From Chara braunii (taxonomy: Eukaryota > Streptophyta > Charophyceae > Charales > Characeae), in NCBI GenBank assembly GCA_003427395.1, contig BFEA01000002.1:6691371-6719012 (forward strand): a stretch of DNA of 27,642 bases, read 5' to 3'. The stretch's first letter is position 1; each line of letters opens with the position of its first letter. The translations under genes were made by a program, and so were the position numbers. Below, in pieces: positions 15,238 through 25,320 of the stretch. The notes beneath the pieces are model-generated. The model was not told where the DNA came from, did not search any database, and saw nothing but the letters and a program-made list of their open reading frames with translations.

Positions 15238-18200
15238 ATGTTCAAACTCATCATGGTTACGCTGAAACTCGCCACGTGGAACGCCAAGGGAATGGGGGAC
15301 ACCTCAGACAGAGAAAAGAGGAAGAGGATCAAGAACTGGGTGGCACGGGAAAAGGTGGACTGCATCTGTGTGCAGGAGTCGAAATTAAGTGAGGATAAGC
15401 TCGCAGCGTTGAACAGTTGGTGGGAGGGGGCGCAGGTCTGGTCCCCTGCACAGGGCACGAAGGGTGGAGTAGGCATGCTCCTCCATCGGAAATGGCTACC
15501 ACAGGTGGTAGACTCAGAGGCGGATCTGTGGGGTAAGTGGGCTTGGATCCGCTTACGGCTAGGACAGTGGAACTGGGTGATCATGACGGTGTATGCTCCG
15601 TCGGATCTACAGTCCCGGAACGCCTTTTTTCAGAAACTGCATGCGGTCATTCCTGCAGCGGACAGGTTAATCCTGACTGGAGATTGGAAGGTCTCCTTGG
15701 ACGACGCGTTATCAGAGGGCACGCGCAGAGCAGGGAGAAAAGATGCGGGACTGCTGCTGGACCTGATGTAGGCCAAGGAACAATTGGACCCGTTTAGGAC
15801 GCTGAACCCGGACGACCTGGGCTTCACCTGGTTCTCGAATGTAAGGAGAGATACTGGCGAGGTGTGCAGAAGGCGCCTAGATTTGTTTCTGGTGAACAGC
15901 AACCTGGCACAGCAGGTTACAGCGGTCAGGGCCATTTCCCACCCCCTCTCTAACCACAAACCAGTATTAGCAGAGGTGGTAGTGGAGTCCCTAGGTGAGA
16001 GGGGGAGAGCTCAGGGTATTTTAAGTTAAATTCCCAGAACCTCGAGGAAACGGGTCTGAGAGAGTGGGTTGCGGAGCACATGGAGGCCTGGAAATCGGCA
16101 AGACCGCATTTTTCCTCTATGGCGGAATGGTTGGAAGGCGGGTTAGCCACAGTCTCGGGGATGATGGACATCTCCTCAAGGCTTCTAGCTAGGGAGCGAA
16201 ACAAGGAAGAAGAGGATTGCAGGAAGGCTGTGGAAGCAGTGGAGAGGAGGATGGAGATTCATCCCATATCAGAGCTGGCCTGGGCCAGAGAAAGGGAAAA
16301 GCGCTTGGCAAAATGGGACAAACTGCAGCTGGACAAACAGGGTAGATGGGAGGAAGCTCTGAAACTCAAAGGCATTATGGTTCAGGACCGACTTACCAAA
16401 GAAACATTCCGCAAGCTGCTCCCGAGCACCTCCTTCCATCAGATGGTACAGCTAGATCACCCGTTTGATCAAGCTGCTCCCCCAGCCACAGGGTCAGCAA
16501 AAATGCTTGAGTATGCAAGGCTATACTACGCGGACATCCTCACCTCCCGCAGGTGGGAAGACATTGTGCACTCTGACTTATCTCAAGAGGTGGATATGTG
16601 GAAGGACACGGGGGTGCAGCTGACTACAGGGGAAAGGCTCGGGCTGGACAGACCAGTGACCTCGGAGGAAATGCAGCATACACTCAAGGAGATGGCGAAT
16701 GGCAAGTGTCCAGGTATAAATGGTCTGACGGTAGAATTTTACCGAGCCTGCTGGGGGGCGTTCGCACCGGCGTTAGTACAGGTATACAACGAGGTGTTAA
16801 CAAGTGGCAATTTGGGAGAGATGATGACTCATGGAGTCATCTCAGTGATGTTCAAGAAGGGGGACAAGGCCAATGTTAGAGATTACAGGCCGATCTCGGT
16901 TCTCAACGTAGATTATAAAATTTTGGCCAAGACACTAGCCATCCGACTGGGAAATTTCTCCCAAGGCTGATCGAGAGGGACCAAGGAGCGTTTGTGCAAG
17001 GAAGGTCTATTTTGTAAATATCCTGACTGCTATTGAGTCCATCGAGGTGGTACAGGCGGAACACAAGGATGTTGCGATTTTGTTGTTGGACATGGAGAAG
17101 CGTACAACCGGGTGGGCTGGTCATTCGTTCTCACTACTTTGAGAAAGTTGGGAATTGGAGAGGGATTCTGCAGATGGGTGATCGCCTTGTACACCTTCTC
17201 AACCTCATCAGTCCTGGTTAACGGCCACATGTCCCGCCCCTTCCATCTCACCCGCTCCCTGCGGCAGGGCTGCCCTCTCGCTCCTCTCCTCTTTGTCCTC
17301 CAGCTGGAGGTACCTCTGAACTGCATTAGGAAACATCCGCTGATTCGTGGCCTGAGACTGTCGGCGGACAGAGATTGTAGGGTGAAGGCCCTAGCGGATG
17401 ATCTCTTCATTGTGTCAGAGAACACCCAGGCTTCCCTAGTGGCTGTCAAATCAGTCCTAGTAGACTACGCACAGCTGTCGGAAGCCCAGGTAAACTGGAA
17501 CAAATCCACTTACCTCCTCCCTGCAGATCTTTCCCTCCAAGTTCAGTGGGGCATGCAGCGAGGAGACCCAGCGAAAGGTGAACGATTCCTGGGGGTAATG
17601 GTCAGCACACAGATCATGAGTTCAGCACAAGGGCTTATCTTAGAACAGAGAATAGCGGCTAGACTAAAGATATGGGGTTCAGTCGGGCATCTCTCTCTGT
17701 TTGGTAGGGCCTTGGTAGTCAATGTGGCCTTGTTCGCCTTGCTGTGGTTCGTCGGCGCGGTCAGAGAGGTGGCAGATACTGCGCTGGCAGTAATTAAGAG
17801 ACTGGTGTCCAGGTTTCTGTGGAAACCCCGAGCAATGGCGGATGAAGGATTTCTTGTCAAAGTGGCGTGGGAACTGATAACTTACCCCAAAGACCAAGGT
17901 GGTCTGGGCCTGATCGACCCAAAAAGGAAGAACCAGGCTCAACTCAGAGCCTCAATTGCGAAGCTGGCCATGGCCTCCCACAAGGATGACTGGATCCTGC
18001 TGGCAGAAACCCTGCTGATGAGGGAATGGCAGGTGCTCCGTCCAGAGGACGTGTGGGGGTGCTTTTTCATGAAATCCTTCATGAAGAAGAAACTGAAATC
18101 TGAATTCTGGGAGGCGGTGAGGAAAGCCTGGATCGCTCACCCCCCTGATCTCCAGACCTCACCGTGCACTAAAGAAGAAGTTTTGAGGCAGTGCTTGTTC

Positions 18201-19518
18201 GAAAATCCAAGGATCTTAGCCAATGACGACAACGAGTTCTCTGTAGGCCCAGAATCCGGTGCATTTGGAAAGGCATGGATCCGGTGGGGCGTCACTTTTG
18301 TGGCTGATCTATGGTCGGATGTACTGGGGACGTGGAAGCCGCTGGAGGGAGTCAAAGCAACTCTGCATAACCTTCGCTCAGTGGAAATAAATTGGCCGGC
18401 GCTTATTCAGGCTATCCCCCCGGACTGGGCGGCCCTGCTGGGCCCAGAGGGCCTTGACCCCCCGGGCACCTGGTATGCAGGCACCACCACAGACAATCAA
18501 CAGGCGGCATGGAAGCTACTCAGCCTTACCATGTCAGGCTTTAGAGAAGTGCAAAGCTGAAGAGTAACTAACGCGGATGGGATGCTAGAATACATTGAGG
18601 AGGTGACAGTGAAAGAATGGGCTAACCCTCCGCAGATTCGAGTGGTGGAAGAAAGGGATGGATACGGGCGGGTGGTTCATTCTTGATGGGTGGAAAGAGT
18701 CCCACTCAGGAAGCTGTCTATTGACCCTCTAGCCTGGGGGTGGAAAGGAAATCAAAGAGGGGCAGCGACTACTCAAGGAATCGGCCTATCCAACTTCTCC
18801 TCACAGACTTCTTATCGCCTAGCGGATAAGAGGACCAGGTCTCCAGCATCGGTAGCGATCTCCCGCTCGAGCACAGTGCTGCTAGAAGACTTGCAAGGAG
18901 CTGAGAAGGATTTCAGGAAGCTTTGGAGTATCCTTTTGGAACTACCCAACGTTAAGCAGGCCAGCCTCTTATGGATGCTTTCCATGCTGGTCACTCCCTC
19001 AGCGGTGTGGCTCTGTGGAAGGGGAGTAGAAGTATCCTTGGGGTGTGCTAGGTGCACAGAATCCCTGGAGTCCACCCGCCACCTGTGGTGGGACTGTCCG
19101 GCTTCGAGACGCATGTGGGGATGGTGGGCCCAACACTGTCAACAGATGGGAGGCAAGGATATTGTGTGGGAGGAAAGATGGGTCCTGCTGGGGTTCCCCG
19201 GAGGATAACACTGGGAAGAGAGGATGGGCTTATATGGCACAAGTGGTAAGGGCGGTTATCTGTACAGTAATCTGGGCAGACAGAAACCGCTCCCGTTTTG
19301 AGAGGAGACCCTACTCTGATATCGACCTCAAAGCGGCCATCAAGAAAGGCATTCGGCAAGCAATCGTTATTGACTGGAGAAGACGGGCCAAGAAAGGTTC
19401 TGCATCCAGGCCCAGACTGTGGTGGTTTTTGAGAACCTGGGCGGTGGAAAACAGACTGGCCGGAGTGCATAGGTCAAGAGGGTTGTTCCTGTCCAAGTGG
19501 CTGTTCGACCCTCCCTGA
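15238..19518 (+). pseudogene. LINE ORF2: endonuclease / reverse transcriptase (multiply disrupted)
   Basis: Domains in order: APE-type endonuclease (15259-16000; LATWNAKGM, CVQESKL, LTGDWKV, RRRLDLFLVNS, HPLSNH); reverse transcriptase (about 16680-17500; GKCPGINGLTVEFYRACW, DYRPISVLNVDYKILAK, RQGCPLAPLLF, ALADDLFIV with the ADD at 17394-17402, NWNKST); and a C-terminal CARC...HLWWDC zinc motif near 19048-19098. Lesions: TAG 15769-15771; frameshifts near 16015, 16955, 17010, 17100 and 19205; TGA 18558-18560 and 18684-18686. Endonuclease motifs are altered (GDWN-type to GDWK, SDH to SNH). Together these show an old, inactive copy. Confidence 0.9.
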
Positions 19519-19990
19519 GGATTTAGCTGTAGGATCTTCGTTGTAGATTAGTCCCTTTTTTTTTCGTCCAACCAGGGCACTCGGTTGCTTAGGGTCGCGG
19601 TAGACCTCTAGGCGAGTGTCTGAGAGTAGGGTAGGTAGGTGTCCAGTGGGCCGGCTTAGTCCCACATGGTCACAGCCTAGGGTCAGGTATTTAAGTCTGC
19701 TTGTTCAATCTGGTCTACTTTCAACGTCCCGTATTCATCAAAGATTATTTTTCCGGTGATGGGACTGTTTAGAGGTCAGTGGTGTTTTAGCATAGAAGGG
19801 CTGCTCATCTCCACCATCTACAGCTCAGAAGGTAGGAATTGGGAAAGTCTGTAGCAGACTTCCTGCAGGCCTAGCCTGTAAGCTAAGCTGGCTGATGCTG
19901 TCAGTAACCACCGGGTTGAATTGTGAGGTCCCCGGCCTCGACACTTAAATTGGAATGAATGTTTTGGTTTCGTTTAAAAAAAAAAAAAAA
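19519..19990 (+). other. LINE 3' UTR and poly-A tail
   Basis: Non-coding sequence from the ORF2 stop to the 15-A tail (19976-19990). It contains a T run (about 19557-19564). No canonical AATAAA is visible; GGAATGAATG lies 20-25 bases before the tail. Confidence 0.65.
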
Positions 19991-20024
19991 GAGACCTTGC
20001 TGACCCAGGGAAGACCTTGCTGAC
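19987..20024 (+). repeat. Right copy of candidate target duplication, plus local repeat
   Basis: AAAAGAGACCTTG (19987-19999) matches 11341-11353. AGACCTTGCTGAC occurs at 19992-20004 and again at 20012-20024, so this flank has its own short repeat, which weakens the duplication call somewhat. Confidence 0.5.
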
Positions 20025-20055
20025 GTCAACCTTTTTGTTAGCATGGCCGCACTAG

Positions 20056-20370
20056 ACTCCACTCCCAGTGTATGGGCCTCGCCACACCACTCGCTCGCTG
20101 ATTGCACAAAAACGGCAAATGTATCTTGACGGCGAAGGTAGGAAGATGCAATCCACTATGCGCTCGCGTGGTGTAGCGAGGCCCATGCACGTGGAGTGGT
20201 GTCGCGAGGCCCATGCACGTGCACGTGGTGTAGCGAGGCCCATGCACGTGGAGTGGTCTCGCGAGGCCCGTACACGAGGATTGGGCGTCGCTAACTGCAC
20301 AAAATGGCAGGTTGTATCTCGAAGGAGAGGGTAGAAATGTACAACCTAGTGTTCATAGTGCGCAAGTGGC
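20056..20370. repeat. GAGGCCCATGCACGTG minisatellite with flanking duplication
   Basis: Four head-to-tail units of about 27-33 bp (GCGAGGCCCATGCACGTG) run from about 20175 to 20276. An inverted unit precedes them (ATGGGCCTCGCCACACCACT at 20074). CACGTG occurs at 20188, 20216, 20222 and 20245. A ~75-bp block starting GCACAAAA lies on both sides (about 20103 and 20297). Confidence 0.85.
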
Positions 20371-20515
20371 GAGCCGAGGCACTCTATCTCGTACAAAACC
20401 AACGAGCTCATTTATCTACGCAACACTCAGCCACTGAACAACAGAAGCAGACAGCTTAAGAAGCACAAAACAGAAATCCGAAGAAAGAATGCGTGTCCGT
20501 GCGGGTGTGTATGAG

Positions 20516-20516
<1 letters not shown>

Positions 20517-20556
<40 letters not shown>

Positions 20557-20558
20557 GC

Positions 20559-20611
<53 letters not shown>

Positions 20612-20905
20612 TACGTGTGCGTGCCTGCGTGCGTGCATGCGTGTGCGTGTTCGTGTCTATGCGAGTGTGGGAGCGTGTGTGCGTGTGTGCGTGCGTGCGT
20701 GCGTGCGTGCGTGCGAGCGTGTGAGCGTGTGTGAGTGCGCGTGAGCGTGTGCGTGCGTGCATGTGTGCGTGCGTGCCTGTGAGCGTGTGTCGTGCGTGCG
20801 TGTGAGCGTGTGTGTGTGCGTGGCGTGCGTGTGTGACCGTGTGTGCGTGCGTGCGTGAGTGTGCGCGTGTGTGCGTGCGTGTGTCAGCGTCTGTGCGTGC
20901 ACGTG
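20517..20905. repeat. (GT)n array grading into GTGC/GAGC variants
   Basis: About 390 bp of almost pure RY alternation: (GT)n to about 20610, then mixed GTGC and GTGAGC units. Long open frames in all phases are artefacts of the repeat. Confidence 0.95.
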
Positions 20906-21212
20906 CACCCGGGCGTACCCATTTCCTACGTCAAGTTGCCATCGCTTGGTTGATTAACTGCTCGATTGATTAAATGGGCATATTGTTAAGGACTGATTAA
21001 CTCCTTGACTGGTACTCTCCGCCCGCTTCAAATCCTAACAAGTTGGTAGAATTCTTAAGGGAGCAGTGTCCACCTGTTCTTAACCCTTTTTGCAGTGAAG
21101 TAATGACCGTTTTGACAAGTCAGTGCCTCAGGACGCGCTCATCAGTTCAACTCACACATTACCCACAGGTAGTGCTTAGTAGTCCATCTGTTTGGCTACG
21201 CGCCACTCGTAC

Positions 21213-21214
<2 letters not shown>
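20906..21214. other. Unassigned spacer
   Basis: No gene or element recognised; ordinary mixed sequence between two microsatellites. Confidence 0.4.
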
Positions 21215-21288
<74 letters not shown>

Positions 21289-21311
21289 NCACACACACAC
21301 ACACACACACG
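21215..21311. repeat. (CT)n / N / (CA)n compound microsatellite
   Basis: About 37 CT units end at an N (21289), followed at once by about 11 CA units. The N at the switch point suggests an unresolved assembly join or base call. Confidence 0.95.
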
Positions 21312-21482
21312 CACACACATCGGGAGAAGCGTACGCCTCCTCGGGACACGCACGAAGCATGTCCTATCCTTTCAGAGCCTCCGTCCTCGTTGGCAATCCG
21401 CCCTACCTATCGCGGATTAATTCTACAACATAGTAGTATTTGAATACTTTCATCAGATCGTTTAGTTCCGTTTTCTGTGTCG

Positions 21483-22385
21483 ATTAAACTGATTGATTGG
21501 TTGGTTGATTGGCTGGTGATTGGTTGGTTGATTGGATGGTTAACTCGTTGGATGCTCGGCGGTTTTTCTCTCCTTTTGACGACGACACTCCTCATCGTGA
21601 TCAATTACAATTGTCTTCAATGGATGGTCATGCACAGCTAATCCCCATATTAACCCCTTGATTGGTTTCCTCCTCGATCGATCTGTTCGAACCTATTCTA
21701 CTTCATATGATAGACTCTTGATTCCGTTTTTTTTTTTTCCTTGCAGTCGATCTCTACAAGACTTGAACATGTGGCCTTCACCTTGGATCGCCAGAGTCAT
21801 TTTACAAGGATTCACTATCGTATCAAGATGATTGGTTGCTCTCTGATGATTGGCTCAGAAATTTTGCAATCGATTAATCAAGATGATTGATTGCTTGCTC
21901 ATCATCCAACTCACCTGATCAGCCGTTTGCCAAACGATCGATCACCAGCTGTCGATCGTTCGCAACAGATCGAGTGTTGTGGATTTCGATCGTTTGTAAC
22001 CGACGAATCAATCAATCAATCAATCAATCAATGGATCGTTTATAACCGATCGATTGTTGGTGATCGATCGTTTGCGGTTGGTGATCGATCGGTTGAGTTG
22101 GATAACAAAAATCAGTATCTACGAGTCTGCTGTCACTCTTCTCTTTGCGCGTTTTATATTTGATTCGAGTTTTTTAAATTTGATTCGTTATATTTCATAC
22201 GTTGCTTGCTTTTGTACGTTTCAGAGCCCTTGTTCGATTTTTCATCGTTTGATCTAATCGATCCAACGGTCAATTGAACGATCGATCGATTGATGGATTG
22301 AATGCTTGCTTGATTGATTAATTAACTGATTGAGTTGATTGATTGATGGATTGATTACTTGGTTGATTGATTGATTGTTTTGTCG
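21483..22385. repeat. GATT / GATC-rich simple sequence
   Basis: Clusters of degenerate tetranucleotides: GATTGATTGGTTGGTTGATT (from about 21491), (AATC)n at about 22004-22031, CGATCGAT motifs (22045-22100; 22277-22300) and GATTGATT (22308-22375). The intervening sequence (about 21550-21820 and 22130-22250) has no gene I can support. Confidence 0.75.
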
Positions 22386-22496
22386 GCTGATTATTGCGTT
22401 TGTTGAGTGAAGAATCGATTCGACTGCTAATTAGTGGAAACATACAGCACACGTCCTGCGTAAGAAGATCAGCAGGCACTAATCTAGAAATGACCT

Positions 22497-22497
<1 letters not shown>

Positions 22498-22540
<43 letters not shown>

Positions 22541-22590
22541 AAAAAAAAAAAAAAAGCAAACAAATAAAAAATGGAAAAAAAAAAAATCAA
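22498..22590. repeat. Interrupted poly-A block
   Basis: About 40 A, then ATGG, then two shorter A runs. It lies in the putative intron of the minus-strand CBS gene, where it reads as poly-T. Confidence 0.9.
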
Positions 22591-22738
22591 AGTCAAGAAC
22601 AGACGAACAACCTGGTCATGATAGAGGTTACAAGAGTAGTAGCCGCAGGGAGGAGGAGGAGGAGGAGGGATAGAAGATAATAAGCGTGATGCATTTTGCG
22701 TGCGTATCTCTCTCTAAGACTTTCTATTTATAGCCTTT

Positions 22739-22744
22739 ACTCAC
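22739..22744 (-). other. Candidate 5' splice site (GTGAGT)
   Basis: On the minus strand the sequence reads ACGAC then GTGAGTAAAG. It falls where the CBS coding similarity ends mid-domain and supplies the apparent stop codon. Confidence 0.65.
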
Positions 22745-23133
22745 GTCGTGGTCGGTGCCGCAACCCACAGGCTTAGCCCTTCGATGGATTGTCCAATTAC
22801 CGCCGTGACTGGCGCGTTGAGTGCCCAGTCGGGATCCCGTCTGTTATCTGACAAATGCATCATTATGTCCACCATGTTTATCATACCAATGTACTGTCTG
22901 GTCGGGGTCCCTGCCAGCACGTCCCCTGATGTGATCACATTCGAGCCGCCCGCCCCCGCCCATTCTCCCGGTGGAGCATACACTGGAAGGGCCAAGATAT
23001 CGGTGGCCAGCATTTTCTGAAGCGCCTCCCTGACCGTCGATGTATGGCTGATCTCGATCACTCTACCCTTTGCACGAACCAGATCAAGCACAAGACGATC
23101 CCGAAAAAGAGACGACGAAGCCACCGCCATCAC
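22745..23133 (-). CDS. CBS-domain protein, PV42/SNF4-like, exon 1 (partial)
   Basis: The 130 residues from MMAVASSSLFRDRLVLDLVR contain one CBS motif: RVIEISHTSTVREALQKML, LALPVYAPPGEWAGAGGSN, then RQYIGMINMVDIMMHL, followed by TAVIGQSIEGLSLW. CBS pairs bind adenine nucleotides. Plant PV42/SNF4-like proteins are related to the gamma subunits of SnRK1 kinase and share the 'APPGxWxGAGGS' and 'IEGLSLW' patterns. This is family knowledge; no search was run. The frame ends in TGA, but that TGA lies inside GTGAGT (plus 22739-22744), a near-ideal splice donor, so the exon probably ends at 22745 (phase 2). The second CBS half is missing, and no following exon was found to the left. The start is the first of two adjacent ATGs. 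Confidence 0.75.
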
Positions 23134-23232
23134 CGCGGCACGCTCAGTTTTTTTTCCTCCTTCTTGAACACCTTCCTCCTCTCTCCTTTCTCCCCTGATA
23201 TAGGTTGGTTCCTTCCTCTTCCTCCTCTCTCT

Positions 23233-23269
<37 letters not shown>

Positions 23270-23540
23270 TGGTTCTCACTTCCTCAAGATGCCAGGAAGG
23301 TTGCTTCTTCCTTTTCCTTCTTTGGGTTTTTGTTTTGCATTCCCTCCGGTGGCTCCCTCTTTGGCTCCCCAACCTCCTCTCCCCAACCTCCTCCTACTAC
23401 GACGACATCCCGTCGACTTGCACCTCCGCTACCTCCTCCTCTCCCCCCCTAGATCCTCCTCCTCCTCCTGCTGCTGCTGTTGCTGTTATACCCCCTCCTT
23501 TCTTCGCCTTCCTCCTCCTATCCTTCTCCTTCTCCTCAGG
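23134..23540 (-). promoter_or_regulatory. Upstream region of the CBS gene: pyrimidine-rich on the + strand
   Basis: Contains a run of about 33 T (23236-23268) and long CCT/CTC tracts (23380-23540). On the coding strand these are poly-A and GA-rich tracts. I see no confident TATA box. A plus-strand open frame across it (Ser/Pro/Leu-rich) is explained by the composition. Confidence 0.35.
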
Positions 23541-23755
23541 AGGAGATCGATAGCGCACGCCTGCACAAGTGGCAGCAATGTGGCGTGAGGAGATCGATAG
23601 CGCACGCCTGCACACGTGGCAGCAATGTGGCGTGCGTTCGAGCAACGTACAACTCATGTCAACCGCAGCTTCAACGGTTTTCCGCTTCAGACGTGGAAGC
23701 GGAAAGCGGAAAGCGGAAAGCGGACGTTGAAGCGGGAAGTGGGAAGCAGGAAGAA
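23541..23755 (+). repeat. 47-bp tandem duplication and 7-bp GGAAAGC repeats
   Basis: AGGAGATCGATAGCGCACGC starts at 23541 and 23588, and the 47-bp units differ at about one base (CACAAGTGG / CACACGTGG). Downstream, GCGGAAA units repeat four times at about 23697-23725, followed by GCGGGAAGTGGGAAGCAGGA. Confidence 0.85.
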
Positions 23756-23973
23756 GACGCACGACTCATCAGGTGAACTGCAACTTCAGCGGCTTGACCT
23801 GTCCCGTATTACTCGCTGCGACCCGCTACTTCAATCTCTGACATGCTCCCAGCTGTCCGTTATCCCCAGATACACTGCTCGGGATGGGACATCACAGCAA
23901 GTAGTTCCAGTCAAAGACCGAAAAAATAGATACATTTAAAAAAAAAACAAAAAAAAGAAATACAGAAACGGGC
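23756..23973. other. Unassigned spacer
   Basis: No gene or element seen; an A-rich patch covers 23937-23960. Confidence 0.4.
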
Positions 23974-24206
23974 GACCCCACCGCTTTGCTGCAAAGCTTT
24001 GGAAGACGATTTGTGAGACCCCACTTCTTTGCGGAAAAGCTGTGGAAAACGCTGACAAATGACGTGGCAAGGGTTTCCACTCAGTTTGGTTTTGCCCGTT
24101 CCTTGCGGTTCGGCCATCCTGACCGGGGGCAAGGTCCCACTTGCGCAAATTAGGAGATCTCGGCCTTTGTGCTATCTACGGTCAGTATCCCCACTTGCCC
24201 TGGGTA

Positions 24207-24262
24207 GGGGGGAAGGGGGGCACCCCCCTCGGGTTAGAGGGGGGGGGGCACCCCCCTCGGTT
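24207..24262 (+). repeat. GGGGGGCACCCCCCTCGG direct repeat
   Basis: Two G/C-rich units, each GGGGGGCACCCCCCTCGG, separated by GTTAGAG and a G run. Confidence 0.85.
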
Positions 24263-24333
24263 TGCCCATAGCATGTGGAAGGGAGAGCCAGGGATTGGAC
24301 GAGGGCCGAGACAAGCAGGATGTGAAGTTTCTG

Positions 24334-24355
24334 TATAGGGAAAGTTTTCCCTATA
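24334..24355. repeat. 22-bp perfect palindrome
   Basis: TATAGGGAAA, GT, then TTTCCCTATA: 10-bp arms around two bases. Confidence 0.85.
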
Positions 24356-24445
24356 GGATAACCAGCAACTACGGACCTGCCGAACTTCGTGCTGCAGTGG
24401 GGCCGCTTTTCTGTTTCCCATCGCGGGGCCCTACGATTTGGGTTT

Positions 24446-24484
24446 GGCGGAAGCTTTCCTCCTTCCTCCTGGAAAGCTTCCGCC
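24446..24484. repeat. Perfect 14-bp hairpin
   Basis: GGCGGAAGCTTTCC (24446-24459), an 11-nt pyrimidine loop, and GGAAAGCTTCCGCC (24471-24484). It is not followed by a T run, and nothing suggests a terminator. Confidence 0.85.
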
Positions 24485-25174
24485 AGGCAGTGGGGTCCAC
24501 TCCTTAGGCCCGGACCCCACAGGAATGCGGCAAGGAAAACTTTTGCCTCGGAATTGTTTCCGGGACCCCACATGCCCCGGAAAAGGTCATGGAAAGGTTT
24601 GGTTTACTCCGCGGAATCATTCTGCGGGGCCCCACAGGCCGCGGAATGTGGCGTGGAAAAGCTTCCGAAACCGTTTCCACATGGTCTGCGGCATAGAAAA
24701 GTGACGCGGGAGGGATTTCCGCCGCAATTTTGTGCCGACTCTCAAACTTTGGGGGGCGGTGCATCGCGAAGTTTCCAAGGTCTCCAGCTCAGGCGGGAGT
24801 AGAAGATGTCCGAGCGGCCTACACTGTCGTCCATGTGTCACACCACTCCGTCAACCGCCACCCGAAGTCGCCCTCCAACGGACATTGGTGGTTCCTAGGC
24901 TCCAGGGGCGGTCACTCGGACGGTCACTCGGGATGGCACCCCCGGCACATTTCCTATTATGGAAAGTTCAATCCGCATTTTGCCGCAAAACGGCCTCCGC
25001 TGTGGGGTCCTCGCAGAAGGCTTTCCAAACTTGCCAAGACTCTTCCGACGGCCATTCTGCGGAAACGTCTTTTCCAAAGGAATTCCTGTGGGGTCCAGGC
25101 CTTACTCATCTGCTTGGTGGAGTTATGAAGTCAGGTCCCTATTTCAACAGAACAGGGGTATACCAACTGTGCTA

Positions 25175-25320
25175 CCCTTCTTTCCCCGAATACAACGTAC
25201 GGTCATTATAGCTGCGTTTGGACTAACTTTCAGTCTAAATGCATCTATAATGACCGTAAATACGTCATTCTATTCAGGCTAAATACAGCTATAATGACCT
25301 TGTATTCCTGGGAAGAAAGG
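25175..25320. mobile_element. Stowaway-like palindromic MITE, copy 3 (extra arm)
   Basis: A 146-bp element flanked by TA at 25173-25174 and 25321-25322. Ends are CCCTTCTTTCCCCGAATACA and TGTATTCCTGGGAAGAAAGG. It carries the family motif GTACGGTCATTATAGCTG on the left and two right-arm motifs (ATCTATAATGACCGTA and CAGCTATAATGACC), so one arm is duplicated compared with the 107-bp copy at 9630. Confidence 0.8.

Larger units (their letters stand above)
11354..19990 (+). mobile_element. L1-like LINE, full-length candidate (dead copy)
   Basis: A non-LTR retrotransposon of about 8.6 kb. It has a leader (11354-12788), ORF1, ORF2, a ~460-bp 3' UTR (19519-19975) and a poly-A tail (19976-19990). LINEs copy themselves by target-primed reverse transcription, which leaves a 3' A tail and variable target duplications; a 13-bp candidate is present. 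The 5' boundary depends on that duplication and is otherwise not visible. There is no LTR. Multiple stops and frameshifts in both ORFs make the copy non-autonomous. Confidence 0.7.
23974..25096. repeat. GACCCCAC / GTGGGG motif region
   Basis: GACCCCAC or close variants occur at about 23974, 24017, 24512, 24563 and 24628, and in reverse (GTGGGG) at about 24398, 24490, 25012 and 25088. They are often near GCGGAA or TTCCGC. GGACCCCACAGGAAT (24512-24526) has an exact inverted partner at 25082-25096. The region lacks a convincing gene and resembles a foldback-type repeat complex. Confidence 0.6.

Noticed and set aside
20427-20908. Long His/Thr and Cys/Val open frames
   Set aside because: Translation of the GT array. 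All frames stay open for the same trivial reason.
23044-23588. Ser/Pro/Leu-rich plus-strand proteins
   Set aside because: Explained by CCT and poly-T tracts, and antisense to the CBS gene upstream region.
24446-24484. Intrinsic terminator
   Set aside because: A perfect hairpin, but without a T run and in a eukaryotic context.
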